A stretch of 64,000 nucleotides of DNA. Origin: Promerops cafer. Its lineage: Eukaryota > Chordata > Aves > Passeriformes > Nectariniidae. The notes under the pieces were generated by a model. That model was not told the DNA's origin and made no database searches. It saw only the letters and a program-made list of their open reading frames with translations. The stretch spans positions 1,330,428 through 1,394,427 of the forward strand of contig VZSE01002186.1 of the NCBI GenBank assembly GCA_013398275.1. The letters run 5' to 3'. This document shows, one piece after another, positions 39,201 to 50,794 of this stretch; the first letter of the stretch is position 1, and every line of letters begins with the position of its first letter. Position numbers and translations under genes: made by a program.

Positions 39201-41342
39201 ATGCTTTCCTTTTAAAGATCATTGTTAGAAACACTAAAATAGTGTCTCCTAGTTAACAGTAGATTGACCATTTAGGAACAAAATTAATACTGTGTACTCA
39301 ATATCAAACATTATTAAAAATGTTTTAAAACGAGTTTCCATTAAAAAAATAATGAATTCTATACTGTAATGGATATCACAACATACTGTTAAGATCTAAA
39401 GTTCAGTAAGCCAATTGAACCAACCTGACTATGTTTAAACTCTCTTCTAACTGCAGAAACCAATGAGACAACACGTGACATGTTGCAAAGGTGGAACAGC
39501 AATATACTGAAGTTTAAGATGCACCTACACAATTCACTTCTGTTCATGCCAATACAAATAGGATTTTACAGCACCTCTCACAGCATCCTGAATTTGATGG
39601 GGGTCACTGCCAATCTGTGGCCACCAGTCAATAACACAGGAAACTGAAGCTTGCATATAATCAGAAATCTCAAGTAATTGAATTGAAATAGATTCTAAGT
39701 CTACTGTTTTGCTACTAATTTTAATCTTAGTGAAAGGATTGGGATTTTTAAAATAAGCATCAGAGGAAGCAAGAGAATTAAAGCAAAAATAAATGTCTCA
39801 GGTCTTTAATACTCACAGGTTTGAGCAACAATGGCTTTATATGAGTATGCTGCATTTCCGAGACCTTACGATGAAGCAGGTCAAATTTTTTATCCAGCTT
39901 CTGAATGGCATCATACATGGCCTGTCAACAAATATAAGACTGAAAACAGTACTGTTTCACAAGAACCCAACCTAAACCTGAAGAAACCAAGAAAGTTCAA
40001 TTAAAAGCTGAACTCCCTCCCTAAAACTTAGCCAACTTCCTTCCAAAGCACTGATGAATGCTTAAGGAGGCTTACAGGACATTAACACTTGGCGAGAAAC
40101 CACTTACAAACTGAGTTCCATTAAGCATGGCCTGAATGACTCCAGTCACACAAGTGCTCACCTGAATAAATATGGGATGCCTTTAAGTTTTAGTGCAGTT
40201 ATTTTCAATTGTGCCAGTTACTGCTTCAGAAATCAAAAGGAAAGAACTCACAAAACCAATTCTAGCAGGATTTTTGGCACACCTTTGGCAAGCAACATGT
40301 ACTTTCGATAGCTGGGTGTGTATCACTGCCATATCACTGCCATCTTTCTCATTACTCCCCCCAATAACTAAACTTTACATTTTGTATTAACACTTAATAT
40401 TTGAAAATTATTCTCATGAAAAGTTCAAAGAATATGAAGGAGATTAGTTTTTACTTTGAAAATATTGTAGTTATGTGGGCAATTAACAAGCAAACAACTG
40501 GAAAGGATGATGCCAGTGGTTGTCAAGTTTATAATACAACTCTTCCCGAAGTTTAACTAAAATTGTTTAAACACCATTTCAGATATAAAGGAAAAAAAAT
40601 ACCTGGCAATAACTGAGGATCTCCATAAGAGGATTCTGCTGATACCCAGTATAAGAAGCTTCAGATAAAATGCTCTCCTTTTTCATTAAAGTAATAATTA
40701 CATATAAAAAAGAGAAAAAAAGGAGTATTAGGTACTAATATATGCACGGACTTAGAATATCATGTTAAGGAAGTAAATCCCAACTTCAAAACTCTCATGT
40801 TACTTCAGCCTACCCCAAAACATCCATCCCCTAAAGCAGCTTTTCAAAGTCAGTCAAACAAAATTCACTTACACATTCATAGTCTGGTTCATACTCATAA
40901 ATGACACTGTCACTATCTTCATATTCTTCTTCCCTGGTTCTCATCTGGGAAATAACATAATTAACATTTAATGTTTTGAAAAGTTAAATAATTCTCCCAG
41001 GAATCCAACTTGGACACTTTTTGTTGTAGCTATAATCCCCTCCCTTGACTATAAGAAGGCCCAAGAAAACAAGACTTACCACAGTCATCTTATTTATGTA
41101 CTGGTGTGTTAAGGAAACTTTCCTGTCTGACCACTCAGGAGACACTTTGGTGGTCACCCAGAGACTGGGTGGGACTGAAGCCCCTTTGCTGGGGGTGGCT
41201 CAGGTGCCCTGCCCGACTCCCTGCATACTCTACTTTCACAGTCAGACAAGGTTTCCTTACCAGCTTGACCCTGGATTTGCTATAGCAGAGTCTCAGACCT
41301 CTGGTTTCTTCAAGTAATTTTACCATGGTACAGGAACAGAAC

Positions 41343-41387
<45 letters not shown>

Positions 41388-44300
41388 TATATACATGAAA
41401 AATAACGTGCATTTTTATTTGTTTATTCTAAGGCAGAACTTTCTCATCTAACTCTATGTACTATATAGCTATACAACCCAGCTTATGCAATCACAGAATC
41501 ACGGAATCACTTAGATTGGAAAAGACCTCTGAGTCCAAATTATGAGACTTCAGTGGGTATAACTGAAAGCAGAAGCTGTAAAAAATTTCTAGAAGAGGCA
41601 ATTTTCTCAGCTTGCAAACTGCTTTTAACCAGGAAGAACGGTGCCACCACCTGGACAACCCTGGCATTTTCCTTTTATTGGATGGATACCGATCCCATCC
41701 ACCACACACCACAGATTTAATGTGTCTGCTGATGGTGTCTTCTTTTAAATTTTGTATTTTTAACTGATCAGGTTTTATTTAGAAAACGAAGGCTGGAAGG
41801 GGGGCAGGTGTCAAGTCATCAGTCACAGCCAGCATGGCTTCAGAAGGGCAAAGTCCTCCTTGTCAAAGTTAATTTCCTTTTATGACAAGATGACCCACCC
41901 AGCTGATCAAGGAAAGTCAGCTGATGCAATCTGTTGGTATTGCAGTAAAGCTTTTGATACTGTCTCTCACAGGATCCTCTGGACAAAATGTCCAGCACAC
42001 AGCTAAACACATCATGGGATGGGTGAATAACTGGCCCACGAGCCAGGCACGAAGCGTTAACAGTGCTTGGGGTGACATCAGACTGGGGACCTGTCACTAG
42101 TGGGGTTCTGCAGGGCTCCACCCTGGGCCCTGTGCCTGTCAACATCTTCAAAAATGACGTGGACACAGGAATGGGAGACTAAATTTTCTGATGACACTAA
42201 GCTGGGAGGAGCCATTGACTCCCTTGAAGGTGGAGAGGCCCCACAGAGAGATCTGAACAAATCAGAGGCTGAGCAACCAATATGAGTTTAACAAGGACAG
42301 TGCTGGATTCTGCACCTGGGATGGGGCAACTCTGAATGTATGGACAGACTGCAGAGTAGGAGGCTGAAGACTTGCCAAAAGCATCCATGCATAGATATCC
42401 TACCCATCTTCAGTGGGATGTTATCAGACCACCACACAACAGTGAAAGAAAAATGATATTCCAAGTAACATTGAAACTGGTCTCAAAACGAAGGGCTATT
42501 GTTTGGTGAAACATACCACATTGTGTTCCACTGCAGCAGGAGGAAGTCGTTTTCTTTTATTACGCAAAACCACAAAATCCATTTTTTCAGGGCTGTGACC
42601 ATCTCCTCTCTGCATCATTGCAGAGTGGCTCATTTGTGAGGCCGTTTGATCAGCAAGCACTGGCAAACCTTCGCTTCCTGGAAAAGTGAAGAGAAAGCAA
42701 AGCACATCAGAAAGTTTCCCACTGCATTAAATGTTTCACTACAGTAAAATCAGGCACAGTCATCCTTTTTTATAAACCTGCAGAATGCTTGATTGATATT
42801 TGAAATTTGTTTATCAGCATATTATCAAACAGTTATTTATCCAATTAATTTAGATCAGAAATCATAAATTCAATTTAACAGTAAAAACAGTAAAAGTAAT
42901 ACTGACTTTGTGGGCATAAAATGGCTAAGAAAAAATGAAAGTAAAAGATGTTCTGCAGCAGGCAGGGAGAAATAAAGACCTAGATCTCTATCTGCATGTT
43001 GTTGAGCTTGCTCTGACAGGTTCTTATTGTAGGCAAGAAGATACAAGACAAAAGTAGAAGAAACACATTTGGACAGACAGAATGAGATCTGAAGGAAAGG
43101 CACTGCTCTACAAGATACGGGTCTAAGATAGTGGTTGAATAAAACTAATCAGAGAGAATTTCAGTTCCAAGTTCAGTAGTTACATTTGAGATAAACCTGT
43201 GGTGTGTTTCACGTATTTATCTCACTATACTTGATTTTAACTAGACAATATCTAATGTTAACACACCCAAAGATAACAAAACCATGTTTCACCTTTTAAG
43301 AAACAACTGCTCTCATTATGATTAATTTATTAATAATGAAATAATTAGTCATGTCCTAAAATCAAGTTCACCAACTGTCTATGACAGCTTCTTGGGCAGA
43401 AGTTTTAATTTTGGTGGGTTTGTTTGTTTATTTTCAATAACAGAGACAAAACCCCAAGTAAACCATCCAAACCATCCTCCACTCCCAAATTGGTTTTTAG
43501 ACGTAAACATACAGAAAACTACAGAATACTTCACTGTCAATTAGAAGACCAGAAAGACTAAAGGTTCTCAGAAGCACCCAATAACACTAGGAAACAATGT
43601 AACTTGTGTCTGTGGAGAGAAATACTGATGGGATTCTCTATAGAGTTAACTGGCTGAATTAAAAAAGAAAATCCCCCAAACTAGAAAGTACCTTCACTTA
43701 GTTACAGTAATTTTTCTCACTGACTTGGTAATACTGCTACAGGACTTAATAAATGCTCATAACAGCTGTGAAGAATTTTTGTCTGGGCCAATGAAACAAT
43801 GGGTAAGATTTCTTGAGAGACTTTGATCTTGCATGTCAAAATAAGTACAGTCAATTAGAGACAATCACAGTATCTACTTACCCCTAACAATTTATCATCT
43901 TTGCTATCTTTACACATCAGCATCTCCAGTACTACGTTACACTGGACAGATTATCTAAAAACCTAATCTTTTAGGCTAGGTTCTTTCATGAAATTTATTT
44001 TCCAAATTGCTTCCTAATTTATTCCTAGGTATACTTACTTTTACAAGTAAGTAAAAGGTTTTCTTTTTAAAACGTAGCATTTTAGCAGACCCACCATTTA
44101 TAAGGACCTTGAAAGTAGTAACAAAAAGGCACTGCCAAGCAATTTCTGTAAAGTACCTTTCTAATAAAACGTGTTTTAAAGATACGGGTAATAGAGAAAG
44201 CACTGAATCCAAAAGCACAGAACATATGGCATTAAAGCTAGCCATTAACTATCAGATCACAGTAAAACTGAAGAGTAATTACCATAGGCAAGTTGACTCA

Positions 44301-46114
44301 TGTGGTGAACAGCACTATTTGCTTCAGAGTTCTGTTGCATTGGCATGCAGCTTTGTGTGGACTGTCCATTGTTTCCATGGTCCACAATGACTGCTTCATC
44401 CTCTTCCTCAGTCTTCACACACACATAATCTATTAGCAGTTGCAGAAAGAGAAACAGGTAAGACTGCAGGCCATTCTGCATATCAGGTGACAACTGCAGT
44501 GCCTGTATCACACCTAGCATTATCTCAATTGTACCACAGGCTATTATAAATTCGGCTTCACTTTAGCATCTAAATGCAAAGTCACTTTTAAACATAGACA
44601 CTGAGGTTTTAACACATACTAGAATTGAAGCAGCTTACTACTGTTTAGTTGGTGGGATTTCTGAAACTGTTCAGTACCCAGTTCTCCCTGAAGTGTCCAG
44701 CTTCAACAGGAACCGTTATAAACCAGTAACAAGCACTTCTACAAACTCAACTGTTTACATATTCCAGCGTATGAAAAAAATGTATTAATCTGGTCTTGAA
44801 ATTTTACTTTCGTAACTAAGACTTGCTTAATACACTTGAACAAATCAATCTACAAATCCTAACCGTATACTTGGTATTCAGATCAATCCAAACATTGGCT
44901 CCTAATGCAATACTATGCAGAAACACTGAATGGCTAATCTCCAGTAGCAGATTTTTTACAATTAAACACACAACATCAAGAGAAAAATGGTTTCAGAATA
45001 ACTCTATTTTAGTTATTATTGCTAAATCCAGTGTTTTTGACAGGGTCGTGGAGGGAGTGGAATTTATTTTTGATGAAACAAATTAATGGAAAGAACCTTA
45101 TCAAGTTAGGAAATAAAACTGAAATTCAGCCAACACACATGCATGACTCTATGCGTAACACAGGCTGTATTTTCCATAGGGTCTCTGCCCTCGTCAGTGC
45201 ACAGGATGGACTATATGAGTGGAGCAGCAGTCTGGGTCTCTACTCTTACTTAATTAATTCACTCCAAATCCTGTTCTTTTCCAACTTCTTAAAGAGACCA
45301 AAAGGTAAGAATGAAGTTGAATTCCACAGGTCATTCAGTTTTCCCTGGTCAATACTCCTATCTAATTCAAAGACATAATACAGCAAGGTTTGGATTTGGC
45401 TGTCATCAGATTAAGAAATGGATGGTCTGCTCAGAAACACCCATCAGCTGCCACACAGTCAAGAGCTTTGTTTATAGGCGCAAACAAAGCCAAAAAGCTA
45501 CCTGGAGCAGAGCTGACCTGTACAAAGGAGTTTAGCTGAGGACATACTCTAGGATATGCTGCTTAGGCTGCAAACAAGAGAACACTTCTTGGCCAGTTTT
45601 CATCAGCTGTATAGAAGTAAACAACAGGCTTACTCATGAACTTAATTTAGGTGCAGCTTTTAGCAAAACACTTCAGTGATATTCACTGACTGAAGTTCAT
45701 TGCAGGCTAATGAGTTATTAGCATGTGCTGAATTATTTAACTGCCTCACAGGCACAAATTTTTTTGTTGACAATTATTTAGTATTCTACCTACTCTGGGA
45801 GAGAATTAATGACAAGTCAGTAAAAGTGCATCTGCATCGAAGCAGGAGGGAGGAGAATCCTCTCTGCCAGTTTCCAGCCAGGATGCCCAATTAGTGCACG
45901 GTCTGACAAACGCCCTACTTACAGCTGGGTCTTTGCTGGCCTGCAATCCTCTTTCTATCCCTAACTAAACAAAGCAATGCAAATTGTATGGTATTTAGGC
46001 AACCCTAAAATGCACAGAATTTACCTGTATATTCATAATCTTTGCCACAGATCTCATGCTTCACGCAACACAAGCCAAACAACCCTACCTGATCAGCAAC
46101 TACATCACTCAAAT
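30074..46114 (-). CDS. BEND2: BEND2-like gene, two BEN domains (12 chained coding exons)
   Basis: Minus-strand gene assembled from exons with GT/AG sites whose phases all match: 46114-46025, 44429-44283, 42677-42517, 40944-40873, 40677-40603, 39921-39817, 37826-37313, 36315-36115, 35200-35064, 34453-34240, 33116-32913, 30297-30074 (stop TAA). From 44429 onward this gives about 683 residues. Order: acidic N-terminal part (VKTEEEDEAVIVD), basic patch (RNKRKR), acidic Tyr/Glu exon, heptad-like coiled coil (YDAIQKLDKKFDLLHRKVSE), Ser/Pro-rich linker of 171 codons, BEN domain 1, spacer, BEN domain 2, basic tail. BEN domains bind DNA and recruit chromatin repressors, so a nuclear role is expected. 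Two C-terminal BEN domains after a long disordered region fit BEND2, which works in germ cells in mammals. BEND3 has four BEN domains and the NACC proteins carry BTB domains, so they fit less well. The start codon was not found. It may lie in an unseen exon near the CpG island at 51 kb. Confidence 0.75.
31831..31881. repeat. AT-rich / (AT)n tract in the last intron
   Basis: An (AT)n run with poly-A interruptions between the last two coding exons. Confidence 0.9.
32913..33116 (-). CDS. BEND2: BEND2-like exon: first half of BEN domain 2
   Basis: 204 bp, phase 1 at both ends, acceptor catcttctcTAG and donor GAG|GTAAGG. It encodes LGSPWRNVHLPFSVIYVAK, then LSARYLIRHMFPEDVLVKS and SPLDSNKINALRD at the junction. 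The 'aaRyLir.lFp.d.l' and 'LD..K..alR' motifs are the conserved core of BEN domains. Confidence 0.82.
34240..34453 (-). CDS. BEND2: BEND2-like exon: spacer between the two BEN domains
   Basis: 214 bp, starts in phase 0 after acceptor aatgttTCAG and ends in phase 1 at ATGG|GTAAAC. It encodes 71 residues rich in Ser, Thr, Asn and Asp (ETTEGKEKVSDAPDTSHCVD...), without a recognisable domain. It is probably a flexible linker. Confidence 0.75.
35064..35200 (-). CDS. BEND2: BEND2-like exon: second half of BEN domain 1
   Basis: 137 bp, phase 1 to phase 0, acceptor ttatatGCAG and donor CCTAAG|GTGATG. It encodes EFLATNFPTYDLSEHGKDWK, then TCITNVNSMIRCLRSETKA. It aligns with the start of the last exon (FLQENFPSFDLNESGFDWK). 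It therefore holds the same helical half of a BEN domain. Confidence 0.82.
36115..36315 (-). CDS. BEND2: BEND2-like exon: first half of BEN domain 1
   Basis: 201 bp, phase 1 at both ends, acceptor ttttacaaAAG and donor AGAG|GTGTGT. It encodes EFVGDPARNVKVLGNHLVKA, then KYAARHLVRVLFPKKTLLC and RRTLDPNKIAAIRE. This matches the BEN core and is the paralogous counterpart of the exon at 32913-33116. Confidence 0.82.
37313..37826 (-). CDS. BEND2: BEND2-like long exon: Ser/Pro-rich linker
   Basis: 514 bp, phase 0 to phase 1, acceptor tgttTGCAG and donor TTTG|GTGAGT. It is 171 codons without a stop, rich in Ser, Pro, Val, Asn and Gln, for example HLPSRKIRVQK near the start and SPVASPSVPAPSEPSQ later. 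The basic segment at the beginning could be a nuclear localisation signal. There is no folded-domain motif, which is typical of the long disordered region before BEN domains in this family. Confidence 0.8.
39817..39921 (-). CDS. BEND2: BEND2-like exon: coiled-coil segment
   Basis: 105 bp, exactly 35 codons in phase 0. The acceptor is tttgttgACAG and the donor ACCT|GTGAGT. The residues AMYDAIQKLDKKFDLLHRKV show hydrophobic residues at heptad spacing (I, L, F, L, V), so the exon probably forms a short coiled coil for dimerisation. Confidence 0.8.
40603..40677 (-). CDS. BEND2: BEND2-like exon, 25 codons
   Basis: 75 bp in phase 0, donor GCCAG|GTATTT. It encodes ESILSEASYTGYQQNPLMEI followed by LSYCQ, which runs into the coiled coil of the next exon. 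The acceptor (aatgaaaAAG) has a weak polypyrimidine tract, so the 5' edge is less sure than the 3' edge. Confidence 0.65.
40873..40944 (-). CDS. BEND2: BEND2-like exon: acidic Tyr/Glu segment
   Basis: 72 bp, 24 codons in phase 0, acceptor tatttccCAG and strong donor AATGT|GTAAGT. It encodes MRTREEEYEDSDSVIYEYEP, then DYEC. It is highly acidic and without a known fold. The leading ATG is internal by phase, not necessarily a start. Confidence 0.75.
41342..41395. repeat. (AT)n-(GT)n compound microsatellite (intron)
   Basis: atatat, then about 12 gt units, then atatat, near the minus-strand CR1 tail. Confidence 0.95.
41487..41545 (-). mobile_element. CR1 3' tail fragment, minus strand (intron)
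   Basis: atcacagaatcacggaatcacttagattggaaaagacctctgagtcc matches the reverse of a CR1 3' terminus. It is very short and lies within the intron between exons 42517 and 40944. Confidence 0.7.
41810..42395 (+). mobile_element. CR1 ORF2 fragment, plus strand (intron)
   Basis: cagccagcatggcttcagaagggcaaagtcc...ggggttctgcagggctccaccctgggccctgt...gatgacactaagctgggaggag is the reverse transcriptase 3' part of CR1 ORF2. The usual 3' UTR is missing. Confidence 0.88.
42517..42677 (-). CDS. BEND2: BEND2-like exon with basic RNKRKR patch
   Basis: 161 bp, phase 1 to phase 0, acceptor ctcttcacttttcCAG and donor AATGTG|GTATGT. It encodes GSEGLPVLADQTASQMSHSA, then a segment ending in KMDFVVLRNKRKRLPPAAVE. 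The RNKRKR cluster is a candidate monopartite nuclear localisation signal. Confidence 0.78.
44283..44429 (-). CDS. BEND2: BEND2-like N-terminal exon, acidic
   Basis: 147 bp, phase 1 to phase 1, acceptor gcaactgctaaTAG and donor CTATG|GTAATT. It encodes DYVCVKTEEEDEAVIVDHGN and then a Gln/Asn/Ser-rich stretch ending in MSQLAYG. The VKTEEE-type motif resembles a SUMO acceptor site (hydrophobic-Lys-x-Glu), which is common in chromatin repressors. The SUMO reading is inference. Confidence 0.72.
46025..46114 (-). CDS. Candidate further 5' coding exon of the BEND2-like gene
   Basis: 90 bp between acceptor cttactgctgTAG and donor ATACAG|GTAAAT, open throughout. It begins and ends in phase 1, so it joins the exon at 44429 in frame. 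It encodes DLSDVVADQVGLFGLCCVKH and then EICGKDYEYT. An internal CAG|GTAGGG could also serve as an earlier donor, giving a 26-bp version that would not be in phase. I recognise no homology. Support comes only from splice sites and phase. Confidence 0.42.
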
Positions 46115-46451
46115 CTACAGCAGTAAGAGTGATGAGTGTAGAAGAGGGAAAATTCTGTGCAACCAGCACATAGCAAAGACATGGCAATGTCAAAGCAGCT
46201 CCACTGCACTAGAGGAAGGCCAATATGATCAGAAGTTAGGAGAGTTTCTACAAGTGGTTGATACTGAAAGCAAGGTTCAGTCTTCCATACCCTCTACCAC
46301 CCTCCCTTAAATAAGTTTCAAAATCAGAATTTCAACAGTGCAGTGGTCTCTGAGCAGAAAGTGTTTCCAAAGCCGGCAGCTACATCAACTCCCAGCTGGA
46401 GAACAAACATAAACCAAACAGGAAAATACAGAAAGGAAAACCACCTCAATT

Positions 46452-46515
46452 AAAAAGACAAACAAACAAACAAAACAAAACAAAAACTCAAACAAAAACA
46501 AAACAAAAAAACCCC
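46452..46515. repeat. A-rich (CAAA)n / (CAAAA)n tract
   Basis: Simple-sequence A-rich run upstream of the candidate exon at 46025-46114. Confidence 0.9.
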
Positions 46516-48277
46516 AAACCTACAACACAGTTCTACAATGATGTGGAAGTAATGCAGCAACAAGCAGTAATCTCTCATTTTAACTTCTCAGGTGATGGCC
46601 AGAATCCTCCTCATCCCCATGCCTTTTAATTTCCATCACACATTGCTGAATGTGGCTGCTTTCACACATAGAAAGGAAATTATTCTGTCTTCAGAACAGC
46701 ACTTTTACATTAACAGTCAAGAAACTCGGAGATTAGAATACAGCACCCATTTCCAGGAAGGCTTATTAGTATGACTGGTCACACTGCAACAGTAAGAAAA
46801 GCAGCTCCAAGAATGCAGACTCACCTGCTGTATACCAACCACCTCCTTCTTTCCCTAATGCATTCTACTTGCCGGGCCTCTAAAGCCAGTGGACAAATTT
46901 AAATGCCTTTGCTTAAGATTTGACTACATTCATCAGCAAGAGGAATATATATGTGATCAAAAATATGTGTTTATAAGACTGTTGAGTATTAAATCAAATT
47001 TACTTATAGAATATTAGAATATAGAATATTATTCATACCTTCAAAAACTTGTGACAAGAAAAAAATCCAGCTATTTATCCATAATCTGAAAGACACTGCA
47101 ACTTAGTCCTCTAAGCAATTCTAAGTATTTCTGATGCTTCCTTAAAGTGCCAGGAATAGAGATTACTATATGTATATAGCACCAGACAGTAAGAAACACA
47201 ACTCTGACTCTCAGGTAGAAACCACAAACTACCAAATTCTATAGATTAAGTTTTGCTCCTGAAAAAAAATAAAAAAAAAGAAGCCATCAAGTGTGTTTTA
47301 CTTCTGACTTGGATGAAGATGCAACTGCATTTCTCGTGCCAAGTTAGTAATTTAAATACATTAACTTACTCCACTGACAGAAGATATCATGACATAGATA
47401 TTTAGATGTTTCCAGTAAGTCTTGAAAGGAAATTATAAATTTAAAAAGTGTGACTAAGGAAATATTTCAGGTTTACATATTTCAAACATGGCTTTTACTG
47501 TGAAACGAATTACACATTAATAAGATTTACTAAATAGGCTGATTTATCCAATTACTGGATCAAGTTATCAGTTTACGAGAACTCTGTTATTTCAGTTTGA
47601 AAACTGAAGCAACAGTAATCTAAAACCAGAAAACATAACCAAACTAATTTCCTTTTCAGACTCAATGTATACTCTGAGTTATATGATATAAGCTATTACT
47701 TAGAATTTTCAGTAGAGCAGTAGGATATGCCAAGAGCTTGAAGTTCCTAAAAAAATGTGTATTGTACAGAAAGACATTTATAGACAGAGCACTCCAGTGA
47801 AATGACCGTATTAAAAAGCCAAGACTGGAGGTGATCTTTTTAACTTCTAAGATGTTTAAGTTCATCATTTAGAATTCTTTCATCAGAAGATTGTCTTCAC
47901 TTCTGCACAAAATCATCAGGTTGAAGCATGTTAAAAGCACTTACACTCGAATTATTTGCACCCAAAGCCGTCTAACTCTGTGCCTAACCCCGTACTATGT
48001 TAAATTACAGCTTCTTATGCAGCACTGTGAAGCCAACATCACAAAGAATTTATTTCCAGTAAATATTTAAAAGTAATTGGGATTTGAAAACGTGTTGGTA
48101 TTAAACATGAAAAAACACTAAAACCAAGAGAACAAACAACAAACAAACTCGAACACCTTCAAAGGCAGAATTGAAAGGAAAAACATTAAAGCTCAAAACA
48201 ACCTCTCTAGCAACTATGAATCACATACAAAAACAAATCAAGCAAAGCAACCCCACCCAAATAAATAAAGAACTTAC

Positions 48278-48288
48278 CTGGGTCAAAG
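48278..48288 (-). other. Candidate 11-bp microexon or 5' UTR exon
   Basis: On the minus strand a pyrimidine-rich acceptor (tcttctttcatggcttAG) is followed 11 bases later by a consensus donor CCCAG|GTAAGT. Read in the phase needed by the exon at 46114, the 11 bases are open (Phe-Asp-Pro). It may instead be the end of a longer untranslated exon. It is suggestive only. Confidence 0.22.
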
Positions 48289-50794
48289 CTAAGCCATGAA
48301 AGAAGAGACAACTAGCCTTAACTTGGATCATAATTAGATCCTGCACTATGGCGTGACACTTGCACTAACCTACACAAAAAAGTGAACTAACACAAGGGAG
48401 AGCCCAGGGACACCAGTGCCTTTCAGGGTTAGTATCATCCCATCACAACTCTAAGTAATCATTTGCCTATTAACTCAATCTCACTACAGACATAACTGAG
48501 TTTTAAGCAGATTTGTGCATACTATGAAAATGAGAGCTAGAAGCACAGAAATATAACCAGATCTGATTCATCAGCTGAAGTCTGAAGACAAGATGACAGG
48601 CTGTTTTTTCTTTCCCCAAGTATGTTACTAATAAAATACATCAGATAAGCCAGTGGAAGGAGGAAGGACTTGGGCTTAATCAGACATTACCAGATGAATG
48701 CTCTCACTTACTGCAGAAACACTAATGTAAGTGACCATCAAGTATAGAATGGTAAAGGCAGGTTGATGAGAGAGATGGCTGAAAGCACCAATTAGCACTA
48801 AATCCTGTCTCAACCTCTACTATAAAGTTCCTGGAGGGCTTCTTGCAAAATCTCTAAAAAATTTTCACAGAAATCTGGTGGGTTTTCTTAGTTTTTTAAG
48901 AGTTCAGGTAGACACACCTCTGTATTTCTGCAAACATTATCTCAACCCACCCAGGTACAACAGCCAGCCATGGAAGCTCTGTGTAAGTCAAACCAGATTT
49001 ACAAAGATGTTTAAACATTGCACTCAGCAAAAAATTGTAGCACTCACCCCAAGTCACATCCTTGAATTTAGCATACTTCTGATTATTTTGTCCTTCCTCT
49101 AGATATATTGTCAGGGATCAGAGACACCAGAATACTCTACCAGAGATAAAATGCTAAACAACAGCCTCTGAACACTGGAACAGTTAATTTAGAATGCTGT
49201 TGTCAGAATTTGCAACAAACTAAGACAACAGAAAACGAATGTTAAGCTTATACAAACCAATTACTATGGAGAGAAGCAAAATAATAAAAACGGATTGCCT
49301 GTACCTTTAAATGTCATATTTAGATCACTGAGATTATAAGACTACTGAAAATCAAGGTAAAACCACTCTCACACAAAGACCTTTGGTGTTATATTAAGAT
49401 TGGAGCTCATACTATACCTTTTGATTGAATTTTATTAATGGCTTATATTTTCTATTGCCAGCGACTAGCACAGGCTTAGTATTTGCTAGGATTACTGAGT
49501 TACAAACAAAGCCAAGCAGGAAACCAAAGAATTGAGGACAAAGAAGGACCAACAAGCACATCACAGTGTACTTTTAATAAAGATTATATCACAATTGCTA
49601 TGCTCCCACTCTCCTGCATCTCAGTCCTACCCCTTCAATTCATGTTGACACTTGCAGAACTACACAGTTAACTGGCTATTTCTTAATCAGGAAACTTCCT
49701 TGAACAATGAAATCATACAAAAAAAATTTGGCATCTGAGCAAGACACAACCGGAACTTCTTTAGAGGACAGGGCTGTGACAGCAACAACCTCAATGGGCA
49801 TAAACTCATCTGGGTCTGTATAAACATCGCTCCTCTGAAGGGCAAGGCAAAGCACGTAATTGGCAGAAATAGACCTGTTTTGGCCCAAAGTCAACGTGTC
49901 TGAAGTCTATGACACTAAGTTGCACTACGCACTGTCTTCTAGTAAGACAACTCCTTAGGTCAGGCCTCTCTTAGGGAGCAGCATTCATCTCTCCCTTACT
50001 CAGGTTTTGTATCCGAGTAACTACAGTGCTGGGGGAACCTCTCAAAGCCGAGATCCTGCTGTTCCACGGAAAAGTCTCCCCAACATTTTGGCACTACGCT
50101 CAGCTGCCATTTGAAGACTATGGAAAGCAAAAGCTTCCCCCACCATCAATGTTATGAATAAAACACTAAGAAATCTCAACACCTAAGTTGTAAAGTTAAT
50201 GTTACCTGTTATTAAGTTGTAAAGTTAACAAATTAAGTTGCTTGCTATTAATGATTGTATAGTTAATAAGTTAATGTTGTCAATAACCCTTTTTCCGTCG
50301 GGAATCACCTCTGCTGCTTCCCAAAATAGCGACCGGGACTTGAAAGGGGGAGGAGTGATGTCGGCCCGTATGCAAATTAAGAGACAGTTCATACAGAGCA
50401 GCGAAACAAGCTCCTAAAACAACGAGCCAGCTCCAAATTGAAAGATCTAAACACCCTTAGATAAAGAACAATGTGTAGTTGTCTCCTAAAACATCCCTGA
50501 AGATTTTCACCCTCTCGCCATAACCAATAAAAAAGTTAGCTAGAACAAAAACCGTAGACTTCGAACCAAGCCATGTCTTCCCAGGCACTCCCATGAGGAT
50601 GGAAGCCCCAGCTCTGCCGCGTGTGCGACGGAGCTGGGAGCAGCGGCGGTGTGCGCGACCCCTCGGGCCCCTATTCTGAGCTGATCTTTTAATAAGGGCA
50701 TTGAAAGGAGCCAGGCTCCTGCTCTGTTCATTTCTATCAACACTGGAACTAAGGCCAGCAATCTGTGCCTGGGCCACACTGCTGCCGAGCACCA

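Larger units (their letters stand above)
46115..50599. other. Probable 5' intron(s) of the BEND2-like gene
   Basis: AT-rich, no known repeat recognised. It holds the candidate microexon at 48278-48288. A minus-strand open stretch at 49894-49676 follows a good acceptor (tttgccttgcccttcAG) but lacks a convincing donor. Confidence 0.4.

Noticed and set aside
42870..43103. Minus-strand frame with a hydrophobic C-terminal run
   Set aside because: Lies in an intron of the BEND2-like gene, no splice sites in the right phase, and the leucine run comes from a pyrimidine-rich stretch.
45019..45535. Plus-strand frames of 119 and 74 codons in an intron
   Set aside because: Random-looking composition, no motif, opposite strand to the gene, no matching splice sites.
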